DNA from: RGIG3009 sp045596745
GTDB lineage: Bacteria; Bacillota; Clostridia; Oscillospirales; Acutalibacteraceae
Reading direction: 5' to 3'
NCBI GenBank assembly: GCA_045596745.1
Contig: JAZODA010000051.1
Location: 4,567 to 68,566 of the forward strand
Length of the DNA stretch: 64,000 nucleotides
Shown: positions 1 through 7,177 of the stretch, piece after piece
How the letters are laid out: each line of letters starts with the position of its first letter
Numbering within the stretch: the stretch's first letter is position 1
Made by a program: the position numbers and the translations under genes
The notes under the pieces: generated by a model
The model's database searches: none
Told to the model about the DNA's origin: nothing
The model's input: the letters and a program-made list of their open reading frames with translations, nothing else

Positions 1-1140
1 GATATGGATGGCGAGCAGGTCGTTGCGAAGGGCCTGTGCGAGCGCATCGGTATCGACGGTCGCTTTACGCACAAAACCGGTGACGGTCGCGTGGTGCAGC
101 TGGATGTAGCCATGCCCGATCACGAGACGGCTTTTGAGCAGGTTAAGCAGGCTTTGGTTTCCGGCGAAGGCAAGGTCATTGACGATCTGTCCGAAGTTGC
201 TGCCATCGGTCACCGCGTGGTGCAGGGCGGCGCGAAATACGATAAATCCGTCCGTATCGACGAAGATGTGCTGAAGGCTGTCCGTGAGTACGAAGTGCTG
301 GCTCCTCTGCACAACCCTGCCTGCCTGAAGGGCATCGAAGCGGCTACCGCTGCTTTCGGCACCGAGATTCCGCAGGTTGCTGTGTTTGATACGGCGTTCC
401 ATCAGACCATGCCCGAAGTGGCGTATCTGTGGGGTCTGCCTTACGAGTATTATGAGAAGTACGGCGTGCGCCGCTATGGCTATCACGGCACGTCCCATCG
501 TTTCGTCAGCAAGCGTTGCTGCGAACTGCTGGGCAAGCCGGATGGCAAGGGCACTCGCATCATCACCTGCCACCTGGGCAACGGCTCCTCGCTGGCGGCA
601 ATCCGCGACGGCAAGGTCATCGATACCACCATGGGTCTGACTCCCCTGGATGGCTTCCTGATGGGTACCCGCAGTGGCGCAATCGATCCGTCTGTTGTTA
701 CCTTCATTATGGAGAAGGAAGGCCTGACCGCGGCTGAGATGGACGGCATTATGAACAAGAAGTCCGGTATGCTGGGCGTTTCCGGCGTTTCCAGTGACGA
801 CCGTGACATCACTGCTGCTATGGATGCCGGTAATCCGCGCGCCAAGCTGGCGTGGGATCTGCGCAGCTACCAGATTCTGAAGTACATCGGTGGTTATGTT
901 GCCGCTCTGGGCGGTCTGGATGCCATCGTGTTCACTGCCGGTATCGGTGAAAACCAGGATCGCCTGCGTGCCGAACTGCTGGAAGGCCTCGCTTATCTGG
1001 GCGTCAAGCTGGATGCCGAAGCTAATAACGTGCGTGGCCAGGAGCGTGAAATCACCACGGCGGATTCCACGGTGCGTGCTTTCATCATCCCCACCAACGA
1101 GGAGCTGGTTATCGCTCGCGATACCAAAGACCTCATCTAA
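1..1140 (+). CDS. ackA: acetate kinase, 5' partial
   Basis: Catalyses ATP + acetate to acetyl phosphate + ADP; in fermenters it runs in reverse to make ATP from acetyl phosphate. The reading frame is open from base 1, and the visible protein starts about 20 residues into the family, so the N-terminal phosphate-binding Asn-x-Gly-Ser-Ser segment lies outside the window. Family motifs HLGNGSS, GTRSGAIDPS and FTAGIGEN are all present and the C terminus is complete. A hairpin terminator follows directly. The usual partner pta would be expected upstream but cannot be seen. Identification is secure; the partial 5' end is caused by the window edge. Confidence 0.97.
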   Translation, partial: DMDGEQVVAKGLCERIGIDGRFTHKTGDGRVVQLDVAMPDHETAFEQVKQALVSGEGKVIDDLSEVAAIGHRVVQGGAKYDKSVRIDEDVLKAVREYEVLAPLHNPACLKGIEAATAAFGTEIPQVAVFDTAFHQTMPEVAYLWGLPYEYYEKYGVRRYGYHGTSHRFVSKRCCELLGKPDGKGTRIITCHLGNGSSLAAIRDGKVIDTTMGLTPLDGFLMGTRSGAIDPSVVTFIMEKEGLTAAEMDGIMNKKSGMLGVSGVSSDDRDITAAMDAGNPRAKLAWDLRSYQILKYIGGYVAALGGLDAIVFTAGIGENQDRLRAELLEGLAYLGVKLDAEANNVRGQEREITTADSTVRAFIIPTNEELVIARDTKDLI

Positions 1141-1153
1141 GGTTGCCTGATAA

Positions 1154-1196
1154 AAAAGCAGGGCCGCCGTCTCACAGACGGTGACCCTGTTTTTGC
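1154..1196 (+). terminator. intrinsic terminator after ackA
   Basis: A GC-rich inverted repeat (CAGGGccgCCGTCT ... AGACGGtgaCCCTG) is followed by a run of T. It lies just after the ackA stop and before the convergent DUF378 gene, so it may serve both strands. Confidence 0.8.
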
Positions 1197-1201
1197 AACG
1201 T

Positions 1202-1411
1202 TTAATTGTGTTCTTCCATCATCGATCGACGTCGGCGGAACAGCAGCGAAATGCACCAGATGCCTGCCAAGGCGACCACGGTGTAGATAACACGGCTGAT
1301 GGTACCGTCCTGACCGCCGCCAATCCAGGCGACGAGGTCAAACCGGAACAAGCCGATGCTGCCCCAGTTCAACGCGCCGATGATGACCAGAATTAATGCG
1401 ATCGTATCCAT
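1202..1411 (-). CDS. DUF378 family small membrane protein
   Basis: A 69-residue protein with two hydrophobic segments, an early one containing IGALNWGSIGLF, which is the hallmark of the DUF378 family, and a second ending in a very basic stretch (FRRRRS). The start was set at the ATG at 1411 because AAGGAGGAG lies seven bases before it; a longer reading adds nine residues but has no binding site. The function of the family is unknown and it is predicted to sit in the cytoplasmic membrane. It is convergent with ackA. A sigma-G-like promoter (1469-1498) is a possible clue to expression in the forespore, but that is inference. Confidence 0.8.
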   Translation of the reverse strand: MDTIALILVIIGALNWGSIGLFRFDLVAWIGGGQDGTISRVIYTVVALAGIWCISLLFRRRRSMMEEHN

Positions 1412-1468
1412 AAACAGCTCCTCCTTATATACAAACATTTCTTAGCAATACGTTGTTTGACGCACTGA

Positions 1469-1498
1469 TAGTATGAACGGATTTTCGCGCCATATGCA
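1469..1498 (-). promoter_or_regulatory. candidate sigma-G-type promoter for the DUF378 gene
   Basis: On the minus strand TGCATA (1493-1498) and CATACTA (1469-1475) are separated by 17 bases. They match the forespore sigma-G pattern (-35 with G-H-A-T-R, -10 CATnnTA). A predicted start near 1462 would leave about 50 bases of leader. The match is by eye only. Confidence 0.4.
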
Positions 1499-1610
1499 TA
1501 AGTCGGCTTAAGGTTTTTTGTGGTAAAGACGGATAATTTACAAAACTTTCATACTCTCTCGACAGAATGTTTGTATCATACTATATATCGTGTACAAAGG
1601 TGAAACAGAT

Positions 1611-2495
1611 ATGTTCGGATATATTAAGGTGTATCAGCCGGAATTGAAAATGGGGGAGTTTGAGCAGTATCGGGGGCTGTACTGTTCGCTGTGCCGACGT
1701 CTCGGTAAGCGATACGGTCCAAGCGCACAGATGACGCTTAGTTACGATATGACATTTCTGGTGCTTTTGGAAATGGCGATGGCGGATTCCTGCCCCGGAT
1801 TTCACAAGGGGCGTTGTCCATACAATCCGTTCAAAAAGCGCACCTGCTGCAGCGACAGCCCGATACTTGATCGGTGCGCCGATTTGTCGGTGCTGCTGGT
1901 GTATCACAAAACCCGCGACACCATTGCGGACGGCGGCTTTTTCAAACGCTGCGCCGCACGTCTGGCGTTAATCCCCGCCGCACGCCATCGTCGCAAAGCG
2001 GCACGGCTTCAGCCGGAGGCGGATGCCGCCGCTGCGCGGTACGTACAGCGTCAGGCGGCAATTGAAGCGGCAAAAAGCGGTTCGCTGGACGCGGCCGCCG
2101 AACCCACGGCGGAATTGCTGTCGGTCTTCTGTTCGCAGATTACAACAGACGAAGAACAGCGCGAGATACTCGGACGATTTGGCTACTGCCTCGGTCGCTG
2201 GATTTATTTGATGGATGCGGCGGACGACCTGGAGGAAGACAGTCAAAGCGGCAATTACAATCCGTTGCTTGTTGAGTACCGTTCGCAGCCGATAACGGCG
2301 GAAACGCTGTCGGCGTGTCGCGAACGCGTACGGTTGTCGCTGAATGCATCGCTTGCCGAATGTAAATCGGCGTATGAGTTGCTTTCCATCCGTCGCTTTG
2401 ACGGTATTTTACGCAATATTCTTGAGTTGGGAATGCACCACATTCAAAAGAATGTTCTTGACGGCGATTTCCAAAAGAAAAAACGGGAGGTTTAA
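1611..2495 (+). CDS. DUF5685 family protein
   Basis: A 294-residue soluble protein of a clostridial family with no assigned function. The start is the ATG at 1611, preceded by AAAGG; it gives the family's typical opening MFGYIKVYQPEL followed by YCSLCRRLGKRYG. Cysteines cluster in the first 90 residues (CSLCRR, CPYNP, CC). Near residue 205 lies MDAADDLEEDSQSGNYNPL, an aspartate-rich stretch that recalls the second Asp-rich motif of trans-isoprenyl diphosphate synthases; I treat that as resemblance only. The J-domain gene begins three bases after its stop, an arrangement that recurs in Clostridia and suggests joint action. No signal peptide or membrane segment is visible. Confidence 0.75.
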   Translation: MFGYIKVYQPELKMGEFEQYRGLYCSLCRRLGKRYGPSAQMTLSYDMTFLVLLEMAMADSCPGFHKGRCPYNPFKKRTCCSDSPILDRCADLSVLLVYHKTRDTIADGGFFKRCAARLALIPAARHRRKAARLQPEADAAAARYVQRQAAIEAAKSGSLDAAAEPTAELLSVFCSQITTDEEQREILGRFGYCLGRWIYLMDAADDLEEDSQSGNYNPLLVEYRSQPITAETLSACRERVRLSLNASLAECKSAYELLSIRRFDGILRNILELGMHHIQKNVLDGDFQKKKREV

Positions 2496-2498
2496 ACG

Positions 2499-3092
2499 AT
2501 GAAAGATCCGTATCAAATCCTTGGTATTGGTCGCAATGCCACAGATGACGAGGTGAAAGAGGCCTATCGTCAGTTGGCACGCAAGTACCATCCTGACAAT
2601 TATGAGGACAACCCGTTGTCGGACCTCGCAAAAGAAAAAATGCAGGAGATTAACGAGGCCTATGATGCCATCATCCGTGAACGCCGTTCGGGCAACAACG
2701 GACAGGGTCATGCGCAGGGCGCTTCTCACTACACCGACATCCGCAACCTGATTCGCTCCGGTCGTATGGCTGATGCGGAAACGCTGTTGGATGGCATCCC
2801 CGCACCCTCGCGCGATGCCGAATGGTATTTCCTCAAGGGCAGCGTGCTGTACAAAAAAGGCTGGCTGGACGATGCTTATAATCACTTCTCCACCGCTACG
2901 CGTATGGATCCCGGTAATATGGAGTATCGTGCGGCGTATAATCAGTTGGAGCGTCAGCGCCAGACCGGCGGAATGTACCGCGGTGCACCGGTGGGTGGTG
3001 CCGGTTGTACCGGTTGCGATATGTGTCAGGGCCTGATTTGCGCTGACTGCTGCTGCGAATGCTTGGGTGGCGACCTCATCGGTTGTTGCTAA
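2499..3092 (+). CDS. J-domain protein with cysteine-rich tail
   Basis: A 197-residue DnaJ-like co-chaperone. Residues 1-65 form a J domain with the HPD signature at 31-33, which activates Hsp70 (DnaK) ATPase. Residues about 75-150 look like a TPR-type helical region (AEWYFLKGSVLYKKGWLDDAYNHF), and the last 30 residues are packed with cysteines (CTGCDMCQGLICADCCCECLG, then CC at the end). It lacks the Gly/Phe region and the canonical zinc-finger repeats of DnaJ, so it is a specialised J protein and not the main chaperone. It is translationally linked to the DUF5685 gene upstream. The tail might bind metal or be redox sensitive. Confidence 0.85.
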   Translation: MKDPYQILGIGRNATDDEVKEAYRQLARKYHPDNYEDNPLSDLAKEKMQEINEAYDAIIRERRSGNNGQGHAQGASHYTDIRNLIRSGRMADAETLLDGIPAPSRDAEWYFLKGSVLYKKGWLDDAYNHFSTATRMDPGNMEYRAAYNQLERQRQTGGMYRGAPVGGAGCTGCDMCQGLICADCCCECLGGDLIGCC

Positions 3093-3113
3093 TCGGATAG
3101 GAGTGTTATTTCG

Positions 3114-3656
3114 GTGAAACGTACGGCACGGGTCGCCTGGAGCGGCTTGATGGGCGCGCTTTCGTTAGCGTGCTTGCTGCTGACGGTATTTCCGTTTGCA
3201 ACCTACGCGTTGCCGGCTCTGGCATCGGTGTTTCTGATGCCGGTGGTAATCGAATGTGGGCGACGCTGGGCGGTGGCAGTGTACACCTCGGTGGCATTGC
3301 TCGCCTTACTTATCACGCCGGACATTGAGGCAAGACTGCTGTTTGTGGCGTTTTTCGGGTATTACCCGATTGTCAAATCCTTTGCCGAATCGCGGCGTAG
3401 CCGTGTGGCGGAATGGGGCATCAAGTTTTTGGTGTTCAACGCCGCTGTGGTGGCTGCTTACGCACTGCTGTCGGTGGTCGGGTTTTCGCTGGAGGCGTTT
3501 CGCATCGATGGTGTGGCGTTGCCGCTCGCCGGGTTTTTGCTGGTATTCCTGCTGCTCGGCAATGTGGTGTTCTTGCTGTATGACATCACGCTGACGCGGC
3601 TGATTCCTTTGTATTTCAGTCGTTTCCAGCCGCTTCTTCGCCGCTTGTTCCGTTAA
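3114..3656 (+). CDS. multi-pass membrane protein of unknown function
   Basis: A 180-residue, strongly hydrophobic protein with about five membrane-spanning segments and a basic C terminus (FSRFQPLLRRLFR). It starts at a GTG 21 bases after the J-domain gene, with GGAG-like bases (ATAGGAG) ahead of it. The overall look recalls the membrane subunits of small-molecule transporters such as ECF S components, but no diagnostic motif is visible and I do not assign a substrate. It is probably co-transcribed with the two genes before it. Confidence 0.65.
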   Translation: MKRTARVAWSGLMGALSLACLLLTVFPFATYALPALASVFLMPVVIECGRRWAVAVYTSVALLALLITPDIEARLLFVAFFGYYPIVKSFAESRRSRVAEWGIKFLVFNAAVVAAYALLSVVGFSLEAFRIDGVALPLAGFLLVFLLLGNVVFLLYDITLTRLIPLYFSRFQPLLRRLFR

Positions 3657-3663
3657 CTCGGTC

Positions 3664-3692
3664 TTGCTTTTTGGGCGAAAAGGAAGTACACT
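3664..3692 (+). promoter_or_regulatory. candidate sigma-A promoter before the RpiR gene
   Basis: TTGCTT (3664-3669) and TACACT (3687-3692) are spaced by 17 bases, 38 bases before the RpiR start. Confidence 0.5.
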
Positions 3693-3729
3693 TAAAGGGG
3701 TTTTCCCGCATTTTCAGTAAAGGTTTGTG

Positions 3730-4623
3730 ATGACGTTGAAAATCGATCTCGTCGCGCATATCACCCGACAGATGTCGGGGTTTTCAAAAGGGCAGCGCCT
3801 GATTGCTGCCTATATTCTTGAACATTACGACACCGCTGCGTTTATGACGGCCAATGCTCTCGGCGAAGCGGTGGGAGTCAGCGAGTCCACCGTGGTTCGT
3901 TTTGCCACGGAACTCGGTTTTTCGGGTTATCCTCGCTTGCAAAAGGCGATGCAGGAACTGGTTCGCAGCAAGCTTACCAGCGTGCAGCGCGTGGAAGTCA
4001 CTCGCGCCCGCATGAAGGACGAGGAAGTACTGGAAAACGTAATGACCTATGATATGGCCAATCTGCGTCAGACGCTGGCGGAACTTGATCCCGCGGTGTT
4101 TGATGCGGCGGTGGAATCGCTTGTCAAAGCACGTCGGGTGTATGTGTTCGGTGCGGGTAGCTGCCGCGCACTGGCCAGTTTCCTTGCGTATTATCTGAAA
4201 CTTCTTTTGCCGGACATTCGCCTTATCAGCACGTCCAGCGAAACCGAAATTCTGGAAGAAATGTTCCCCATCAGCGAACAGGATGCGCTGATCGGACTTA
4301 GCTTCCCACGCTATTCCAGCAAAGCGGTCAAGACGGTGCATTTTGCCCATTCCCGCGGCGCACAGGTTGTGGCAATTACCGACAGCCAGCGTTCGCCGAT
4401 TTCGGATTTTGCCAACCATTTGTTGTTGGCGCACAGTGATATGGCGACCATCGTGGATTCGCTGGTTGCACCGCTGAGCATCATCAACGCGTTGCTGGTG
4501 GCTATCTCGCTTAAGCGGATGGATGCCAACCGTGAAACGCTCAATGAGCTGGAAACGTTGTGGGAAACGTACCACGTATATCAGCCTGCGGAAAAGCACA
4601 CGGAGGACACGACCAATGGGTGA
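3730..4623 (+). CDS. MurR/RpiR family transcriptional regulator
   Basis: A 297-residue DNA-binding regulator. Residues 1-80 form the RpiR helix-turn-helix (ANALGEAVGVSESTVVRFATELGFSGYP split across the recognition helices), and residues about 115-250 form a SIS phosphosugar-binding domain (VYVFGAGSCRALASF ... LSFPRYSSKAV). Such proteins sense sugar phosphates and repress or activate sugar or amino-sugar genes. The ATG at 3730 was chosen over the GTG one codon earlier because of the AAAGG at 3719-3723. The stop overlaps the next gene by 8 bases, implying translational coupling. No operator was found; the target genes are unknown. Confidence 0.9.
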   Translation: MTLKIDLVAHITRQMSGFSKGQRLIAAYILEHYDTAAFMTANALGEAVGVSESTVVRFATELGFSGYPRLQKAMQELVRSKLTSVQRVEVTRARMKDEEVLENVMTYDMANLRQTLAELDPAVFDAAVESLVKARRVYVFGAGSCRALASFLAYYLKLLLPDIRLISTSSETEILEEMFPISEQDALIGLSFPRYSSKAVKTVHFAHSRGAQVVAITDSQRSPISDFANHLLLAHSDMATIVDSLVAPLSIINALLVAISLKRMDANRETLNELETLWETYHVYQPAEKHTEDTTNG

Positions 4624-5851
4624 GGCATTGCACGTTGTGGTGGTCGGCGGCGGTGCTGCCGGACTGCTTGCGGCGGGATTTGCCGCCAGACGTGGATACC
4701 GTGTCACGGTGGTGGAGCGAAACGAACGTCCGGCGCGTAAGGTGATGATTACCGGCAAGGGTCGCTGTAATGTTACCAACGACAGTTCTCCTGCCGACTG
4801 CATCACGCAGGTGCCGGGCAATGGTCGTTTTCTGTACAGTGCCTTTTCGGCGTTCGCGCCGCAGGATACGATGCAGCTTCTGGAAGAGCAGGGCGTACCG
4901 CTGAAAACCGAGCGCGGCAAGCGCGTGTTTCCGGTTTCGGACAAAGCGGTGGATGTGGTGGATGCGCTTGTGCGCTTTGCACGCAGCGGTGGTGTCCGCT
5001 TCCATACCGGTCGGGTAACGCGTCTGATTATCGAAGATGGCGTCTGCTGCGGTGTACAACTGGAGGACGGCACATCGCTTTCCGCTTATGGTGTTATTGT
5101 GTGCACCGGCGGTTGCTCATACCCCGGTACCGGCTCGACCGGTGACGGTTATGAGCTGGCACGACAGGCAGGACATACGGTGATTCCGCCGCGTCCGTCG
5201 TTGGTGCCGCTGGTAATCAAAGAGCCGTTTTGTGCCGATTTGCAGGGATTGTCCCTGCGCAACTGCTCGCTTACGGTGGTGGATACCGTCAGCGGCAAAC
5301 CGATTTTTGATGATTTCGGCGAAATGCTGTTTACGCATTTCGGCGTTTCGGGTCCGCTGGTGCTCAGTGCCAGCGCCCATATGCGAGAGATGTCGTCGGG
5401 ACGATATCGCTTGCTTATCGATTTAAAACCGGCGCTTTCCGCCGAACAACTGGATGCCCGTCTTGTGCGTGAGTTGGAAGTCAAGCCGAACGCCTGTGTC
5501 GGCAATGCGATGGCGGCGGTGCTGCCGCGCTCGCTCATTGCTCCCGTACTGATGCTGGCAGAACTGCCGGGGGAGACAAAGTGTCATTCCGTACCCCGCG
5601 CAGCGCGTCTGCGACTGGGAACGATTTTGAAAGCGCTGCCGCTTACTGTGGCAGATTTCCGTCCGATTGCGGAGGCAATCGTTACCGCGGGTGGCGTCAA
5701 CACGCGGGAGATAAACAGCAAAACCATGGCATCGCGCCTCGTGAGCGGTTTGTCCTTTGCGGGTGAGGTTCTGGATGTGGATGCCTATACCGGCGGCTTT
5801 AATTTACAGATTGCGTTTTCTACCGGTGCTGCTGCCGGTAACCATATTTAA
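4616..5851 (+). CDS. HI0933-like NAD(P)/FAD-dependent oxidoreductase
   Basis: A 411-residue flavoprotein of the HI0933/YhiN (aminoacetone oxidase-like) family. The N terminus has the dinucleotide-binding fold VVVGGGAAGLLAAGFAA, then ERNERPARKVMITGKGRCNVTN, the signature of the family, and a second nucleotide contact TGG near residue 165. The C terminus has GGVNTREIN and the closing LDVDAYTGGFNLQ, also family hallmarks. The physiological substrate is not established. The ATG at 4616 overlaps the RpiR stop and follows GGAGG at 4602-4606; a longer frame upstream is an artefact of overlap. Cytoplasmic. Coupled with cmk and plsC downstream, as in many Clostridia. Confidence 0.9.
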   Translation: MGEALHVVVVGGGAAGLLAAGFAARRGYRVTVVERNERPARKVMITGKGRCNVTNDSSPADCITQVPGNGRFLYSAFSAFAPQDTMQLLEEQGVPLKTERGKRVFPVSDKAVDVVDALVRFARSGGVRFHTGRVTRLIIEDGVCCGVQLEDGTSLSAYGVIVCTGGCSYPGTGSTGDGYELARQAGHTVIPPRPSLVPLVIKEPFCADLQGLSLRNCSLTVVDTVSGKPIFDDFGEMLFTHFGVSGPLVLSASAHMREMSSGRYRLLIDLKPALSAEQLDARLVRELEVKPNACVGNAMAAVLPRSLIAPVLMLAELPGETKCHSVPRAARLRLGTILKALPLTVADFRPIAEAIVTAGGVNTREINSKTMASRLVSGLSFAGEVLDVDAYTGGFNLQIAFSTGAAAGNHI

Positions 5852-5867
5852 AGGATGTTGAGGAATC

Positions 5868-6551
5868 ATGACAACGAAGAAAACCGTCGCTGTGGCGATC
5901 GATGGCCCGTCCGGGGCAGGTAAAAGCACCATTGCCCGCGTGCTTGCGGCGCAGCTTGGCTTTGTATATGTCGATACGGGCGCGCTGTATCGCACTGTCG
6001 GTCTGGCAGTGCTGCGCAAGGGTTATGATCCGCACGATACGGCGGCGGTGGAAGCGCTGCTTCCGCAGCTGCAGGTGTCGCTCGGCTATGCCGACGGCGC
6101 GCAGCGCGTGTTTTTGAATGGGGAAGACGTCAGCGGTCAGATTCGCACGCCTGAGGTGTCGATGGCTGCTTCCGCCGTGTCGGCGTTGCCGCCGGTTCGT
6201 CGTTTCCTGTTCGATTTGCAGCAGGATACGGCCCGCCGCGAAAACGTGATTATGGATGGTCGCGACATCGGTACGGTTGTGTTGCCGTTTGCGGATGTCA
6301 AGATTTTCCTTACCGCCAGCGCTGAGGACCGTGCGCAGCGCCGCTTTGACGAGCTGGTAGCGAAAGGCGTTGAGGTTACTTACGAGGATGTTCTGCGCGA
6401 TATGAAAGAGCGCGATTATAACGATTCCCATCGTGCGGCGGCGCCGCTGCGTCCGGCAGAGGATGCGATTCTGCTGGATACCACCGGCAACACGCTGGAG
6501 CAGTCGGTTGAACTGCTCAGAACAACGGTGACTGAGAATCTGAAAGGGTGA
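5868..6551 (+). CDS. cmk: cytidylate kinase
   Basis: Phosphorylates CMP and dCMP with ATP, feeding CTP and dCTP synthesis. The 227-residue protein has the P-loop GPSGAGKST at about residues 13-21, the CMP-binding segment DTGALYRTVGLAV, and the lid region GRDIGTVVLP with DVKIFLTASAEDRAQRR. Length is normal for the bacterial enzyme. It lies 16 bases after the FAD enzyme and 5 bases before plsC, an order (cmk, plsC, ispH, rpsA) that is conserved in Clostridia. Confidence 0.97.
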   Translation: MTTKKTVAVAIDGPSGAGKSTIARVLAAQLGFVYVDTGALYRTVGLAVLRKGYDPHDTAAVEALLPQLQVSLGYADGAQRVFLNGEDVSGQIRTPEVSMAASAVSALPPVRRFLFDLQQDTARRENVIMDGRDIGTVVLPFADVKIFLTASAEDRAQRRFDELVAKGVEVTYEDVLRDMKERDYNDSHRAAAPLRPAEDAILLDTTGNTLEQSVELLRTTVTENLKG

Positions 6552-6556
6552 GACGT

Positions 6557-7177
6557 ATGTGGTTGGGTAAATTCCTGATTTGGCTTCTGGGGCCGTGCGT
6601 CCGTCTGCTGGTTCGTGTTCGGGTAATCGGGCAGGAAAACCTGCCGTCTGCCGACGTGCCGCTGGTTCTTTGCTCTAACCATATTTCTAACTGGGACCCG
6701 GTTATGCTGGTTGTGGTACAGCGCAAGCGCCATATTCATTTTATGGCCAAGGCGGAACTGTTTAAAAACCGCTTGTTTGCGTGGTTCCTCGGCAAACAGA
6801 TCGGTGCATTTGCGGTACATCGCGGCACGGGCGACACCGGCGCGATTGACACCGCCAAGAAGATTGTTGAAGAGGGAAAAGTCATGGGCATTTTCCCGGA
6901 GGGTACCCGCTCCAAGGATGGCAAGCTGATGCGCGCCAAGTCCGGCGCGGCACTGATTGTGTCGCAGACAGGAGCGACGGTGCAGCCGGTAGCGGTGGTT
7001 GCCCGCGATCAGCGTGTGCGCTTGTTCCGTCGCACGCTTATCGTGTACGGAAAGCCGCTTACCCCTGCCGATTTGCATCTGGATGGGGAGAACCCGGATT
7101 TGCGCTATGCCTCGCGTCGCCTGATGGAAGTCATTGGTGAGCTTATCGAAAAGTACACGCCGGAGGTGTCGCGCTGA
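6557..7177 (+). CDS. plsC: 1-acyl-sn-glycerol-3-phosphate acyltransferase
   Basis: Transfers an acyl chain to lysophosphatidic acid to make phosphatidic acid, at the inner face of the membrane. The 206-residue protein has one N-terminal hydrophobic helix, the catalytic H-x4-D box in SNHISNWDP, and the substrate box FPEGTRSKDG. The ATG at 6557 was preferred to a GTG at 6548 because the AAAGGG site at 6543-6548 is correctly placed only for the ATG. Its stop shares one base with the start of the ispH-rpsA gene. Confidence 0.95.
   Translation: MWLGKFLIWLLGPCVRLLVRVRVIGQENLPSADVPLVLCSNHISNWDPVMLVVVQRKRHIHFMAKAELFKNRLFAWFLGKQIGAFAVHRGTGDTGAIDTAKKIVEEGKVMGIFPEGTRSKDGKLMRAKSGAALIVSQTGATVQPVAVVARDQRVRLFRRTLIVYGKPLTPADLHLDGENPDLRYASRRLMEVIGELIEKYTPEVSR

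Noticed and set aside
1525..1610. Sigma-E, sigma-G or sigma-A promoter before the DUF5685 gene
   Set aside because: CATACTA at 1577-1583 and CATACTCT near 1550 look like -10 elements, but no -35 lies at the right distance for any sigma factor.
6548..6556. GTG start for plsC
   Set aside because: The Shine-Dalgarno AAAGGG overlaps this GTG and is spaced correctly only for the ATG at 6557.
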